From positions 1 to 5,661 of the forward strand of contig CAMLOB010000301.1 of assembly GCA_946481475.1 (NCBI GenBank): a stretch of 5,661 nt of DNA. The letters run 5' to 3'. Source of the stretch: an uncultured Chlorobiota bacterium. Its GTDB lineage: Bacteria > Bacteroidota > Kapaibacteriia > OLB7. A program made the position numbers and the translations under genes. Below the pieces are notes generated by a model, which did no database searches, was not told where the DNA came from, and worked only from the letters and a program-made list of their open reading frames with translations. This document shows, in pieces, positions 1 to 5,661 of the stretch (its first letter is position 1; the number at the start of each line of letters is the position of its first letter).

Positions 1-1
1 G

Positions 2-2170
2 GATCACTATACGACTACGCTCTCTGGTGGTTCCGATAGTATTTGCCTCGCCGAGCCCCGTCAGGGCGAGTTCGCCGTCATCGCCGCCGAGGACAGCACG
101 CTCGTCACGATCTATCCTGCGGTGAGAACCCGTTCCGGGGGGACGCCGAACAAACCTCTTTCGAAAATGCTGATGAAAGGGCAGATATGGCAGGTGCAGG
201 ATGGCGGGACCGTGCGTGGAGGGACCGACCTGACCGGTTCGAGAGTCTCCGCCGACAAACCTGTCGGCCTTCTGAGCGGCCATGTCCGGGCTGCCATCCC
301 CTGGGAATATGACAGCAAGGATCACCTGATCGAAATGCTCCCGCCGGTCGAGGCGCTGGGGCATGAGTACGTTGTGGTTCCGTTCGGTGGGAGAAACGGA
401 GGAGATATGGTGCGGATCATCGCTGCGGAAGAGGGGACGACAAACTTTACGGTAACGACCTCTGAGGGGACCGAGACGTATCAACTCGGAGCGAAAGGGC
501 GCTTCAAGGAGTTGATCATGACGAAGGTCAGTGCCGTCGAGTCGGACCAGCCTCTTCTGGTCGCTCACTATTCGCAGTCGAAGTCTGTGGATCCCGATGC
601 GGGTGCCCGTTTCGATCCCTATCTGGTCGTCACCACACCGGTCAGTCAGTTCCAGCGATCCGCAGTATTCCAGACGATGCCGAACCGGGGGGCGACCAGA
701 GAACAGTTCGATCAACACTTCGTGACGGTTGTCGCCCACACGGAAGGAGTTGCCTCGCTCCGGATCAACGGCACATCATTGCTTGATGATCCGCGAATAA
801 TCGCTCAGGGATCGGTGGACGGACTCGACTCGCAGTACGTCTGGGCTACGCTGCGTATCCCGGATGATGCCGTTTTCGCGATCGAGGGAAACAGCCTCTT
901 CGGCGGTTACGTGTACGGTATCGGCGACTTCGATTCCTACGGTTGGCCGATTGCGGGGGCTGTGGGAGAGATAAAGGTCGATACGCTCTCGCCGTTTATC
1001 ACCGTCGACTCGCTCTGCGGTCGGGAACGGTTCGGGGTACACCTGCGGGACAACAGAGAGCAGGACTGGGGAATCGCCGAGGTGGTTCTTGTCGATGCGG
1101 TCAGCGTCGACGTAATCGGCGATCTCAATCCCCGGTCGGGAAGTGCGGTACACACATTCGACCTGCGTCTGCTCGATGGCGCCAAAGAGGGAAATGCAAC
1201 TATCGTCGTCCGTGATCTCGCCGGAAATGCCGATACGTTCCAACTCGAGTTCCGCGCCGCCTTCCCGACGCTTTCGCACGAGTCGGTGACGCTGAACAAC
1301 GTCAACCCGAATCAGGAGGAGCGGGTGGAGGTGACGGTCGATAATCGGAACGCCGATCTCCCGATCCGGGTCGACAGCGTCTGGCTGCATCATGGGGCAA
1401 AGGGATGGCGGGTGAACCTGTCCGGTTCGGTTCCTTTTGTTCTGTTACCGAACAGCCGATTCACGATTCCCGTCCTTTTCAAGTCGGCCACGATCGGCAC
1501 ATTCAACGATGTCCTCCTCGTCAAGGTCAACTGCCGCGTCTATGAAATTCCGTTGCGCGTAACGATGGGAGGTCCCCGGATCCGGCATCAGGATTCCATC
1601 CGTTTCGGTTCGGTCTGGATCGGCGAGAAGAAGTGTGTGGAACTGCTCGTTTCCAACACCGGCGCGACGCCCCTGACGATCTCTTCGATTCTGGTCACCG
1701 GAGGCTATTATCTCGACACCGTCTCGGTACCGGACAACCCGGTGGTGATCCCTCCCGGCGGGAGCGTGACGTTAACGATCTGCTTCGCCCCGGAACGCTA
1801 CGGCAGACTGGACGGCATCGTGCAGATCGAAACGGACGATCCGGAGAACGGGATGAGCGTCGTGTTCCTCAGCGGAAACGGCATCGATGAAACCGGTTCG
1901 GTTGATGAAGCGGAGGAAGTTGCAGAGGGGAGCGTTGAGGTCCGGGGAAGATCGGTTCTGCTGCGGTGGGAAAACGATGCGCGGAAGCTGTCGGATTTCC
2001 GGCTCTACAATCTGTTCGGTCAGGCCATGGGGATTGATGCGGTAAAAGAGATGGGCAGGGGAGAATGGAAGCTGGAGATGCCGGAGGGGTTGCCGAGCGG
2101 CGTTTACATCGTTGCCGCGCGGAACGGTGATGATCGGATCGTTATGTTCCGGTTTGTCGTAGTGAAATAA
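2..2170 (+). CDS. T9SS-sorted surface protein with IgGFc-binding-like and choice-of-anchor-D (ASH) domains, 5'-truncated
   Basis: The frame is open from the first complete codon, so the true start and any signal peptide lie outside the window; 722 residues are visible. A GTG at 122 could be read as a start, but the codons before it (GEFAVIAAEDSTLVTIYPA) already fit the IgGFc-binding-like domain, so it is internal. Domains by visible residue: about 1-315 IgGFc-binding-like, with VAAEDST-type, DLTGS and KPVGLLSGH segments; about 325-420 an Ig-like module ending in VRDLAGN; about 425-522 and 525-627 two ASH/choice-of-anchor-D-like beta sandwiches, the second being clearest (RFGSVWIG, SNTGATPLTI, CFAPERYG, LSGNG); about 645-722 a sorting-domain-like end (FRLYNLFGQ, LPSGVYIV, FRFVVVK). 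Such proteins are exported by Sec, cross the outer membrane through T9SS and are attached or released after the C-terminal domain is cleaved. Binding partner unknown; adhesion is a guess. The domain family names are recognised by eye, not by profile search. Confidence 0.88.
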   Translation, partial: DHYTTTLSGGSDSICLAEPRQGEFAVIAAEDSTLVTIYPAVRTRSGGTPNKPLSKMLMKGQIWQVQDGGTVRGGTDLTGSRVSADKPVGLLSGHVRAAIPWEYDSKDHLIEMLPPVEALGHEYVVVPFGGRNGGDMVRIIAAEEGTTNFTVTTSEGTETYQLGAKGRFKELIMTKVSAVESDQPLLVAHYSQSKSVDPDAGARFDPYLVVTTPVSQFQRSAVFQTMPNRGATREQFDQHFVTVVAHTEGVASLRINGTSLLDDPRIIAQGSVDGLDSQYVWATLRIPDDAVFAIEGNSLFGGYVYGIGDFDSYGWPIAGAVGEIKVDTLSPFITVDSLCGRERFGVHLRDNREQDWGIAEVVLVDAVSVDVIGDLNPRSGSAVHTFDLRLLDGAKEGNATIVVRDLAGNADTFQLEFRAAFPTLSHESVTLNNVNPNQEERVEVTVDNRNADLPIRVDSVWLHHGAKGWRVNLSGSVPFVLLPNSRFTIPVLFKSATIGTFNDVLLVKVNCRVYEIPLRVTMGGPRIRHQDSIRFGSVWIGEKKCVELLVSNTGATPLTISSILVTGGYYLDTVSVPDNPVVIPPGGSVTLTICFAPERYGRLDGIVQIETDDPENGMSVVFLSGNGIDETGSVDEAEEVAEGSVEVRGRSVLLRWENDARKLSDFRLYNLFGQAMGIDAVKEMGRGEWKLEMPEGLPSGVYIVAARNGDDRIVMFRFVVVK

Positions 2171-2193
2171 CCGTAGGGGCGCAAAGAAGAGAA
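2171..2193. other. Short gap between convergent genes
   Basis: Only 23 bases separate the stop codon of the surface protein gene from that of the oppositely oriented helicase gene. I see no strong intrinsic terminator in it. Transcripts from the two sides probably run into one another's 3' ends unless termination is Rho-dependent or uses a weak hairpin. Confidence 0.8.
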
Positions 2194-4248
2194 TCAGTCG
2201 TCCTCCACGACGAACCGGTCGGCGATGCCGTCGGGGATATCGGCGATGAAGCGGGAGGGTTTGGTCAGGGTCATCCCCATTTCCCGGTCGTAGAGATCAA
2301 GGGGGTAGGAGATGATCAGCCGGTTCTTTGCCCGTGTGGAGGCGACGTACATCAGGCGGCGCTCCTCTTCCATATCGTCCAGATCCTCGGCCGCGCGGAA
2401 CGTCGGGAATCGTCCGTCGAGTGCGGTCAGGACGAAGACCGTATCCCACTCCAGTCCCTTGGCGCTGTGAATCGTCGAGAGGACCAGTTTCTCCTCTTCT
2501 TCACCCCCCTCGATGCCGACCACCGATTCGGTCGGCGGTTCCAGCGCCATGTCGGCCAGGAAGGAGTTCAGCGAGCGATATCGTCCGGCGATCTCGGCGA
2601 AGACCTCGATATCCTTCTCCCGCTTCGAATAGTCATCATACTTCCCCTTCATGATCGGCCGGTAGTACTCGATCAGCCGTTCCACCTTCTCTGCCACCGG
2701 CATCTCGTCCGACCCGATCGAGCCGAGGAACCGGAAGAGTGCGGCCACCCGTTCGTTCCCCGGCGCCTCTTCCGCCGAGCGTGCGTCCAGACGGAGGTCT
2801 CCCTCGGAGATCAGATCGATCACCTTCTGCGATGTTCGCGGACCGACCCCTTCGAGCAGCAGCAGGATCCGGTTCCAACTGACGACGTCCTGCGGGTTGT
2901 GGATCACCCGGAGGTGGGCCACCAGGTCCTTCACGTGAGCGGTCTCCACAAACTTGAATCCCCCCATCTTCACGTAGGGAATATTTGCCTTGTTCAACTC
3001 GATCTCCAGATCGAACGAGAGGAAGCTGGAACGGAAGAGGATCGCGATGTCGCTCAGCTCCCGTCCCTGCTCCCGAAGTTCCAGCACCATTTGCACGATA
3101 AACTCCGACTGAAGCTGATCGGTCGCCGTCGCCACGATCATCGGCGTCTGTCCCCCGGTCCGGCGCGTGTAGAGATGCTTCTCATACTTCTCGACTGCCC
3201 GCCGGAGAATCTCGTTGGTGAAATCCAGAATCGGCTGCGTCGAACGATAATTCTCTTCAAGCTTGATGACCTCGGTCCCGGGGAATGTCTGCGGGAAGTC
3301 CATGATGTTCCGGAAGTTCGCCCCCCGGAAGCTGTAGATCGACTGCGAATCGTCCCCGACGGCCATCACGTTCCGGTGCTTCTCACCCAGCAGGCGGACA
3401 ATCGCATGTTGAAGCTTGTTCGTGTCCTGATACTCGTCGACCATGATGTAGCGATGCTTGTCGGCCAGGATCCTGCGGATATCCTCATGCCGTTCCAGCA
3501 GCAGTGCGGTGTTGACCAGCAGATCGTCGTAATCCATCAGGTTGTGGCGACGTTTGTATTCGCGGTAGGCCCGGGCCAGCCGTTCGATCTCCTCGGTCTC
3601 CCGTCTGAAGTGGGGATACTCTTCCTCGACGATTTCCTGGACCGGCGTCACCCGGTTGACCGAGGCGGAGATGATCGAGCAGAGAGTCTGTTTCCGCGGA
3701 AACCGGCGACTCTTCGCATCCAGTCCCATCTGTCCCCGCAGAAAATTGATGACGTCCTGCGCATCCCCCTGATCGAGAATCGTGAAGTTGTTCTGATAGT
3801 CCAGAAGTCCGGCATAGCGGCGAAGCGTGATGTTGGCAAAGGAATGGAACGTTCCCCCTTCCACCTGTTCGGCCCGCGATCCGACAAGCATGGCGGCACG
3901 CCGGAGCATCTCTCCGGCCGCCTTGCGCGTGAAGGTCATCAGCAGAATGTTGTCGGCCCTGATCCCGCTCTCGATCATCCGGGCTACGCGGTAGATCAAC
4001 GTCCGGGTCTTTCCGGTCCCTGCCCCGGCAATCACCAGAATCGGTCCCTCGATCTGTTCCACCGCCGCAAGCTGTGCGGCGTTCAGTTCATCGTCGTAAC
4101 GAATACTGAACCGTGGACCTTTAACTTCTTCCCGGCGTTTCAGCGTGATTTTTTTCCGGCGGACGGAACGGTCCTCCCCGCCGTTCTCCGGCAATGCCGG
4201 CAACCGTTCGTCCCGATCCCTTTGCTCTTCGGCGTCATTGTACTGCAT
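2194..4248 (-). CDS. UvrD/Rep-family ATP-dependent DNA helicase (superfamily 1A)
   Basis: A 684-residue cytoplasmic 3'-5' DNA translocase/helicase by family, acting in repair or replication-fork restart. All core motifs are intact: Q motif (NAAQ, 56-59), Walker A AGAGTGKT (74-81), Ia MTFTRKAAGEM (104-114), Ib GGTFHSFA (131-138), II DEYQD (271-275), III VGDDSQSIYSFRGA (297-310), IV LEENYRS (330-336), a PYVKMGGFKF segment (424-433), V TIHSAKGLEWD (592-602) and VI EERRLMYVASTRAK (628-641). It should therefore be an active ATPase. It stops about 40 residues after motif VI, soon after PSRFIADIP, so the C-terminal Tudor-like extension of PcrA/UvrD is absent and it is closer in length to Rep. The first 45 residues are an extra, highly charged stretch before the Q motif. 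ATG at 4248 is the first ATG, GTG or TTG after an in-frame stop at 4342-4344; no Shine-Dalgarno precedes it. TTG codons at residues 16 and 19 are weaker alternatives. Whether it is the cell's PcrA/UvrD orthologue or a paralogue cannot be told from here. Confidence 0.96.
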   Translation of the reverse strand: MQYNDAEEQRDRDERLPALPENGGEDRSVRRKKITLKRREEVKGPRFSIRYDDELNAAQLAAVEQIEGPILVIAGAGTGKTRTLIYRVARMIESGIRADNILLMTFTRKAAGEMLRRAAMLVGSRAEQVEGGTFHSFANITLRRYAGLLDYQNNFTILDQGDAQDVINFLRGQMGLDAKSRRFPRKQTLCSIISASVNRVTPVQEIVEEEYPHFRRETEEIERLARAYREYKRRHNLMDYDDLLVNTALLLERHEDIRRILADKHRYIMVDEYQDTNKLQHAIVRLLGEKHRNVMAVGDDSQSIYSFRGANFRNIMDFPQTFPGTEVIKLEENYRSTQPILDFTNEILRRAVEKYEKHLYTRRTGGQTPMIVATATDQLQSEFIVQMVLELREQGRELSDIAILFRSSFLSFDLEIELNKANIPYVKMGGFKFVETAHVKDLVAHLRVIHNPQDVVSWNRILLLLEGVGPRTSQKVIDLISEGDLRLDARSAEEAPGNERVAALFRFLGSIGSDEMPVAEKVERLIEYYRPIMKGKYDDYSKREKDIEVFAEIAGRYRSLNSFLADMALEPPTESVVGIEGGEEEEKLVLSTIHSAKGLEWDTVFVLTALDGRFPTFRAAEDLDDMEEERRLMYVASTRAKNRLIISYPLDLYDREMGMTLTKPSRFIADIPDGIADRFVVEDD

Positions 4249-4284
4249 GGACGGAAGGTACGGAAATGTGAAATGATCCGGCAG

Positions 4285-4289
4285 AGGAG
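4285..4289 (+). promoter_or_regulatory. Candidate Shine-Dalgarno site AGGAG for the leader ORF
   Basis: AGGAG lies 5 bases before the ATG at 4295, within the normal spacing range. It is the best-placed Shine-Dalgarno-like sequence near any start in this window, and it points to the small ORF and not to the EEP start at 4363, which has none. The surrounding sequence is purine-rich, so a chance match is quite possible. Confidence 0.4.
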
Positions 4290-4294
4290 AGAGA

Positions 4295-4366
4295 ATGGAA
4301 CTGAGAAGGGGAGAAGAACGTTTTGCTGATGAACGCCCCCTTCAGCAATTGTGTGATGTACCATGA
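4295..4366 (+). CDS. Possible 23-codon leader peptide ORF, overlapping the EEP start
   Basis: An ATG at 4295 with AGGAG 5 bases upstream opens a 23-residue frame that begins MELRRGEERF and ends LCDVP. Its TGA (4364-4366) overlaps the ATG of the EEP gene (4363-4365) as ATGA, the usual arrangement of translationally coupled genes. An in-frame stop at 4274-4276 excludes a longer version. The peptide is hydrophilic, rich in Glu and Arg, and has no signal or membrane segment; I recognise no family. Because the EEP start has no Shine-Dalgarno of its own, ribosomes finishing this ORF could supply its initiation. The 7-bp dyad lies inside the second half of the ORF and would be opened by translating ribosomes. 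It may equally be a chance frame in a purine-rich leader; comparison with related genomes would decide. Confidence 0.35.
   Translation: MELRRGEERFADERPLQQLCDVP
4323..4348. repeat. Inverted repeat TTGCTGA / TCAGCAA before the EEP start
   Basis: TTGCTGA at 4323-4329 is the exact reverse complement of TCAGCAA at 4342-4348, with a 12-base spacer that is C-rich. The dyad ends 14 bases before the EEP ATG. It could be an operator in the divergent region or, in the mRNA, a hairpin next to the initiation site. There is no T-run after it on either strand, so it is not an intrinsic terminator. A perfect 7-bp dyad can occur by chance. Confidence 0.4.
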
Positions 4367-5472
4367 CGACGGTTTTCGACATCCTTCAGTTGGTTGCGGT
4401 CGTAGTTGCGGGATTCGGCATCCTGTGTACACTCCTTCCACTTATCCCCACCACAATCTGGTGGATACGGGATATGGGATTCCCCCGCATCCAGTTGACC
4501 CTGTTTCTCTCGGCTTCGGCCGTTCCGCTTCTTGTCCCTCCATACGATATGCCGTTCCGGGCCGGTCTCGGCGGTCTTGCCCTTCTCTGTGCCGCATGGC
4601 AGCTCTACCGGATTTTTCCATACACCGGCATTGCGCCGACCGAGTCGAAGGATGCGGAGCGGAACGATAAGAACCGGCGGCTGACGATCATGGTCTCGAA
4701 CGTCCTGATGACCAACCGGAATGTCGATGGGCTGCTCGATCTTGTTGCCGACTACGATCCCGATATTCTTCTGGCAGTGGAGACCGATGACTGGTGGGTG
4801 GCGGAGATCGGAGGGAGTCTGAGGCAGACCCACCCCTATCAGGTTCGCCGCCCGCAGGAAAACACCTACGGTATGATCCTCTGTTCCCGGCTGAAACTGT
4901 CCGATATCCAGGTCCGGTTCCTTGTCGAAGACGATATTCCGTCGATCCTCTGCAGGGTTCGTCTGACATCAGGGAATGTCTTTTCTCTCTACGCCCTGCA
5001 TCCCCGCCCGCCGGTTCCGGCAACCGACACCGACGAGCGGGATGCGGAACTGCTGATTGTCGGAAAGATGGTCCGGAAGAAGGAGGAACCGGCGATCGTC
5101 TTCGGCGATCTGAACGATGTCGCCTGGTCGGAGACGACGAGAATGTTCCAGAACATCAGCGGGATGCTCGATCCCCGCAAGGGGAGGGGAACCTTCAGCA
5201 CGTTCCACGCACGTTATCCGATCCTGCGCTATCCGCTGGATCATATCTTCCACACCAGTGATTTCCGACTGGTGATGATGGAACGACTTCCCGGATTCGG
5301 CTCCGATCACTTCCCGATCATCGCCCGATTCAGCTACGAGCCGGAATGCCGGAACGAAATGGAGCGACCCGAAGCCGACCATGAAGAACGGGAGGAGGCG
5401 GAGGAGAAGATCGGCAATGGACTGGCCGAAGCCCGACTCACGAATTCAAGACCCATCAATGCACATATCTGA
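4363..5472 (+). CDS. Membrane-anchored endonuclease/exonuclease/phosphatase (EEP) family protein
   Basis: A 369-residue protein with three predicted N-terminal membrane helices (about 5-27, 43-60 and 66-84) followed by an EEP-fold catalytic domain (about 107-325). The metal-dependent phosphodiesterase motifs are present in order: Asn113 in VSNVLM, Glu140 in DILLAVETD, His213 in LYALHPRPP, GDLN (248-251) with Asp249 and Asn251, DH at 293-294 in PLDHIF, and SDH (314-316). Segments such as NTYGMI, VEDDIPS, DLNDVAWSETTR and the TFHA region match a widespread subgroup of about 340-370 residues whose substrate is not established. The EEP superfamily includes DNases, phosphoinositide phosphatases and sphingomyelinases, so the substrate should not be guessed. 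Charge distribution does not settle on which side of the membrane the domain sits. The last 45 residues are a Glu/Arg-rich tail. The ATG at 4363 is chosen because an in-frame TGA lies at 4354-4356; no Shine-Dalgarno is present, and the start overlaps the stop of a possible leader ORF. Confidence 0.93.
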   Translation: MTTVFDILQLVAVVVAGFGILCTLLPLIPTTIWWIRDMGFPRIQLTLFLSASAVPLLVPPYDMPFRAGLGGLALLCAAWQLYRIFPYTGIAPTESKDAERNDKNRRLTIMVSNVLMTNRNVDGLLDLVADYDPDILLAVETDDWWVAEIGGSLRQTHPYQVRRPQENTYGMILCSRLKLSDIQVRFLVEDDIPSILCRVRLTSGNVFSLYALHPRPPVPATDTDERDAELLIVGKMVRKKEEPAIVFGDLNDVAWSETTRMFQNISGMLDPRKGRGTFSTFHARYPILRYPLDHIFHTSDFRLVMMERLPGFGSDHFPIIARFSYEPECRNEMERPEADHEEREEAEEKIGNGLAEARLTNSRPINAHI

Positions 5473-5481
5473 GAGGAAGAA

Positions 5482-5519
5482 GTGTGTGAGTGCATGGGTG
5501 TGTGAGTGTATGAGTGTGG
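5482..5519 (+). repeat. GT-rich tandem array, 8-bp period (16-bp higher-order unit)
   Basis: Starting 9 bases after the EEP stop, the sequence reads as successive octamers GTGTGTGA, GTGCATGG, GTGTGTGA, GTGTATGA and a broken GTGTGG. The two 16-bp units (5482-5497 and 5498-5513) are identical at 14 of 16 positions. The plus strand here is almost free of C. It is non-coding as far as I can see and probably arose by replication slippage. Confidence 0.8.
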
Positions 5520-5598
5520 AAGTTGAAGCGTCCTTTGATTGCTGACGATCTGGATTTTCGATTCTCAAATGCCGAATACTCCCAACTCCTCCTCACAC
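5520..5598. other. Non-coding spacer between the two tandem arrays
   Basis: This stretch, part of the 189-base gene-free tail of the window, holds no supported gene, RNA or clear terminator. It has a more AT-rich patch around 5551-5580. It ends in CTCACAC (5592-5598), the reverse complement of GTGTGAG, which occurs in the GT-rich array. Confidence 0.6.
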
Positions 5599-5661
5599 GG
5601 CTGCCTGCTCAAAGCTCACGGCTGACCGCTCAAAGCTCACGGCTGACCGCTCAAAGCTCAC
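5599..5661 (+). repeat. 21-bp tandem repeat, three copies, made of 7-bp sub-units, running off the window
   Basis: Three head-to-tail copies occupy 5599-5619, 5620-5640 and 5641-5661. Copies 2 and 3 are identical and copy 1 differs at two positions (C for A at position 6, T for C at position 8). Each copy divides into three heptamers, GGCTGAC, CGCTCAA and AGCTCAC, and all nine heptamers have GCT at positions 2-4, so the 21-mer seems to have grown from a 7-bp repeat. The window stops exactly at a unit boundary, so the full array is probably longer. One minus-strand frame is open through it (repeating VSFERSA) and ends at a TGA at 5593-5595; I treat the array as non-coding, but a gene tail entering from the right cannot be ruled out. 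Confidence 0.93.

Larger units (their letters stand above)
4249..4362. promoter_or_regulatory. Divergent intergenic region between helicase and EEP genes
   Basis: These 114 bases separate two genes that point away from each other, so promoters for both are expected here or within the opposite gene's 5' end. I could not find a convincing sigma-70 -35/-10 pair or a Bacteroidota-type TAnnTTTG element on either strand. What it does hold is a strongly purine-rich stretch on the plus strand (about 4281-4318), an AGGAG at 4285-4289, a small candidate ORF beginning at 4295 and a 7-bp dyad at 4323-4348. The promoter role is inferred only from gene orientation. Confidence 0.45.

Noticed and set aside
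776..1393. 205-codon and shorter minus-strand frames opposite the surface protein gene
   Set aside because: They are antisense to a well-supported coding frame, have no domain pattern and no plausible ribosome binding site.
122..2170. GTG at 122 as the true start of the surface protein
   Set aside because: The reading frame is open to the left edge and the residues before the GTG fit the same IgGFc-binding-like domain, so the gene starts outside the window.
2176..2211. Possible intrinsic terminator of the helicase: GTCGT / ACGAC hairpin (2197-2211) followed on the minus strand by a T-rich stretch
   Set aside because: The stem is only 5 bp, overlaps the end of the coding sequence, and the following stretch is interrupted by C and G, so it is too weak to call.
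2467..4329. 620-codon open frame on the plus strand opposite the helicase
   Set aside because: It lies entirely antisense to a helicase gene with every motif intact. Its translation is rich in His, Arg, Pro and Asp without any recognisable domain, as expected from the complement of GC-rich coding sequence.
4249..4362. Sigma-70 or Bacteroidota-type promoter in the divergent region
   Set aside because: No -35/-10 pair with proper spacing and no clear TAnnTTTG element could be found on either strand by eye.
4342..4833. 163-codon minus-strand frame covering the EEP start region
   Set aside because: It overlaps the conserved EEP coding sequence on the other strand and its translation has no recognisable family features.
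5599..5661. CRISPR array
   Set aside because: The 21-bp units are directly adjacent with no spacers, and there are no cas genes nearby.

Overview
The window reads as a piece of a fairly GC-rich chromosome from a member of the Bacteroidota/Chlorobi (FCB) group. The main clue is the first gene. It encodes an exported surface protein with an IgGFc-binding-like region, ASH/choice-of-anchor-D-like beta-sandwich modules and a C-terminal domain that looks like a type IX secretion (T9SS type A) sorting signal. This combination is common in high-GC FCB lineages such as Kapabacteria, but the lineage is an inference; no rRNA or other marker gene is present. The helicase and the membrane nuclease-like genes also lack Shine-Dalgarno sequences at their starts, as is usual in that group.

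Layout: (1) 2-2170 (+), the 3' part of the T9SS surface protein gene, whose start lies before the window; (2) 2194-4248 (-), a complete superfamily 1 UvrD/Rep-like DNA helicase gene, convergent with gene 1 across a 23-bp gap; (3) 4249-4362, a 114-bp divergent intergenic region with a purine-rich tract, a well-placed AGGAG, a possible 23-codon leader ORF (4295-4366) and a 7-bp dyad; (4) 4363-5472 (+), a membrane-anchored endonuclease/exonuclease/phosphatase (EEP) family protein; (5) 5473-5661, non-coding sequence with two different short tandem arrays, one GT-rich with an 8-bp period and one with a 21-bp period built from 7-bp sub-units that runs off the window edge.

The three large genes do not form an operon and no shared pathway is evident: one product works at the cell surface, one on DNA in the cytoplasm and one at the membrane. 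The helicase and EEP genes may share a bidirectional promoter region. I found no defence system, CRISPR array, mobile element, tRNA or rRNA. The least expected features are the small ORF that overlaps the EEP start codon as ATGA, with the dyad inside it, and the paired tandem arrays downstream of the EEP gene.
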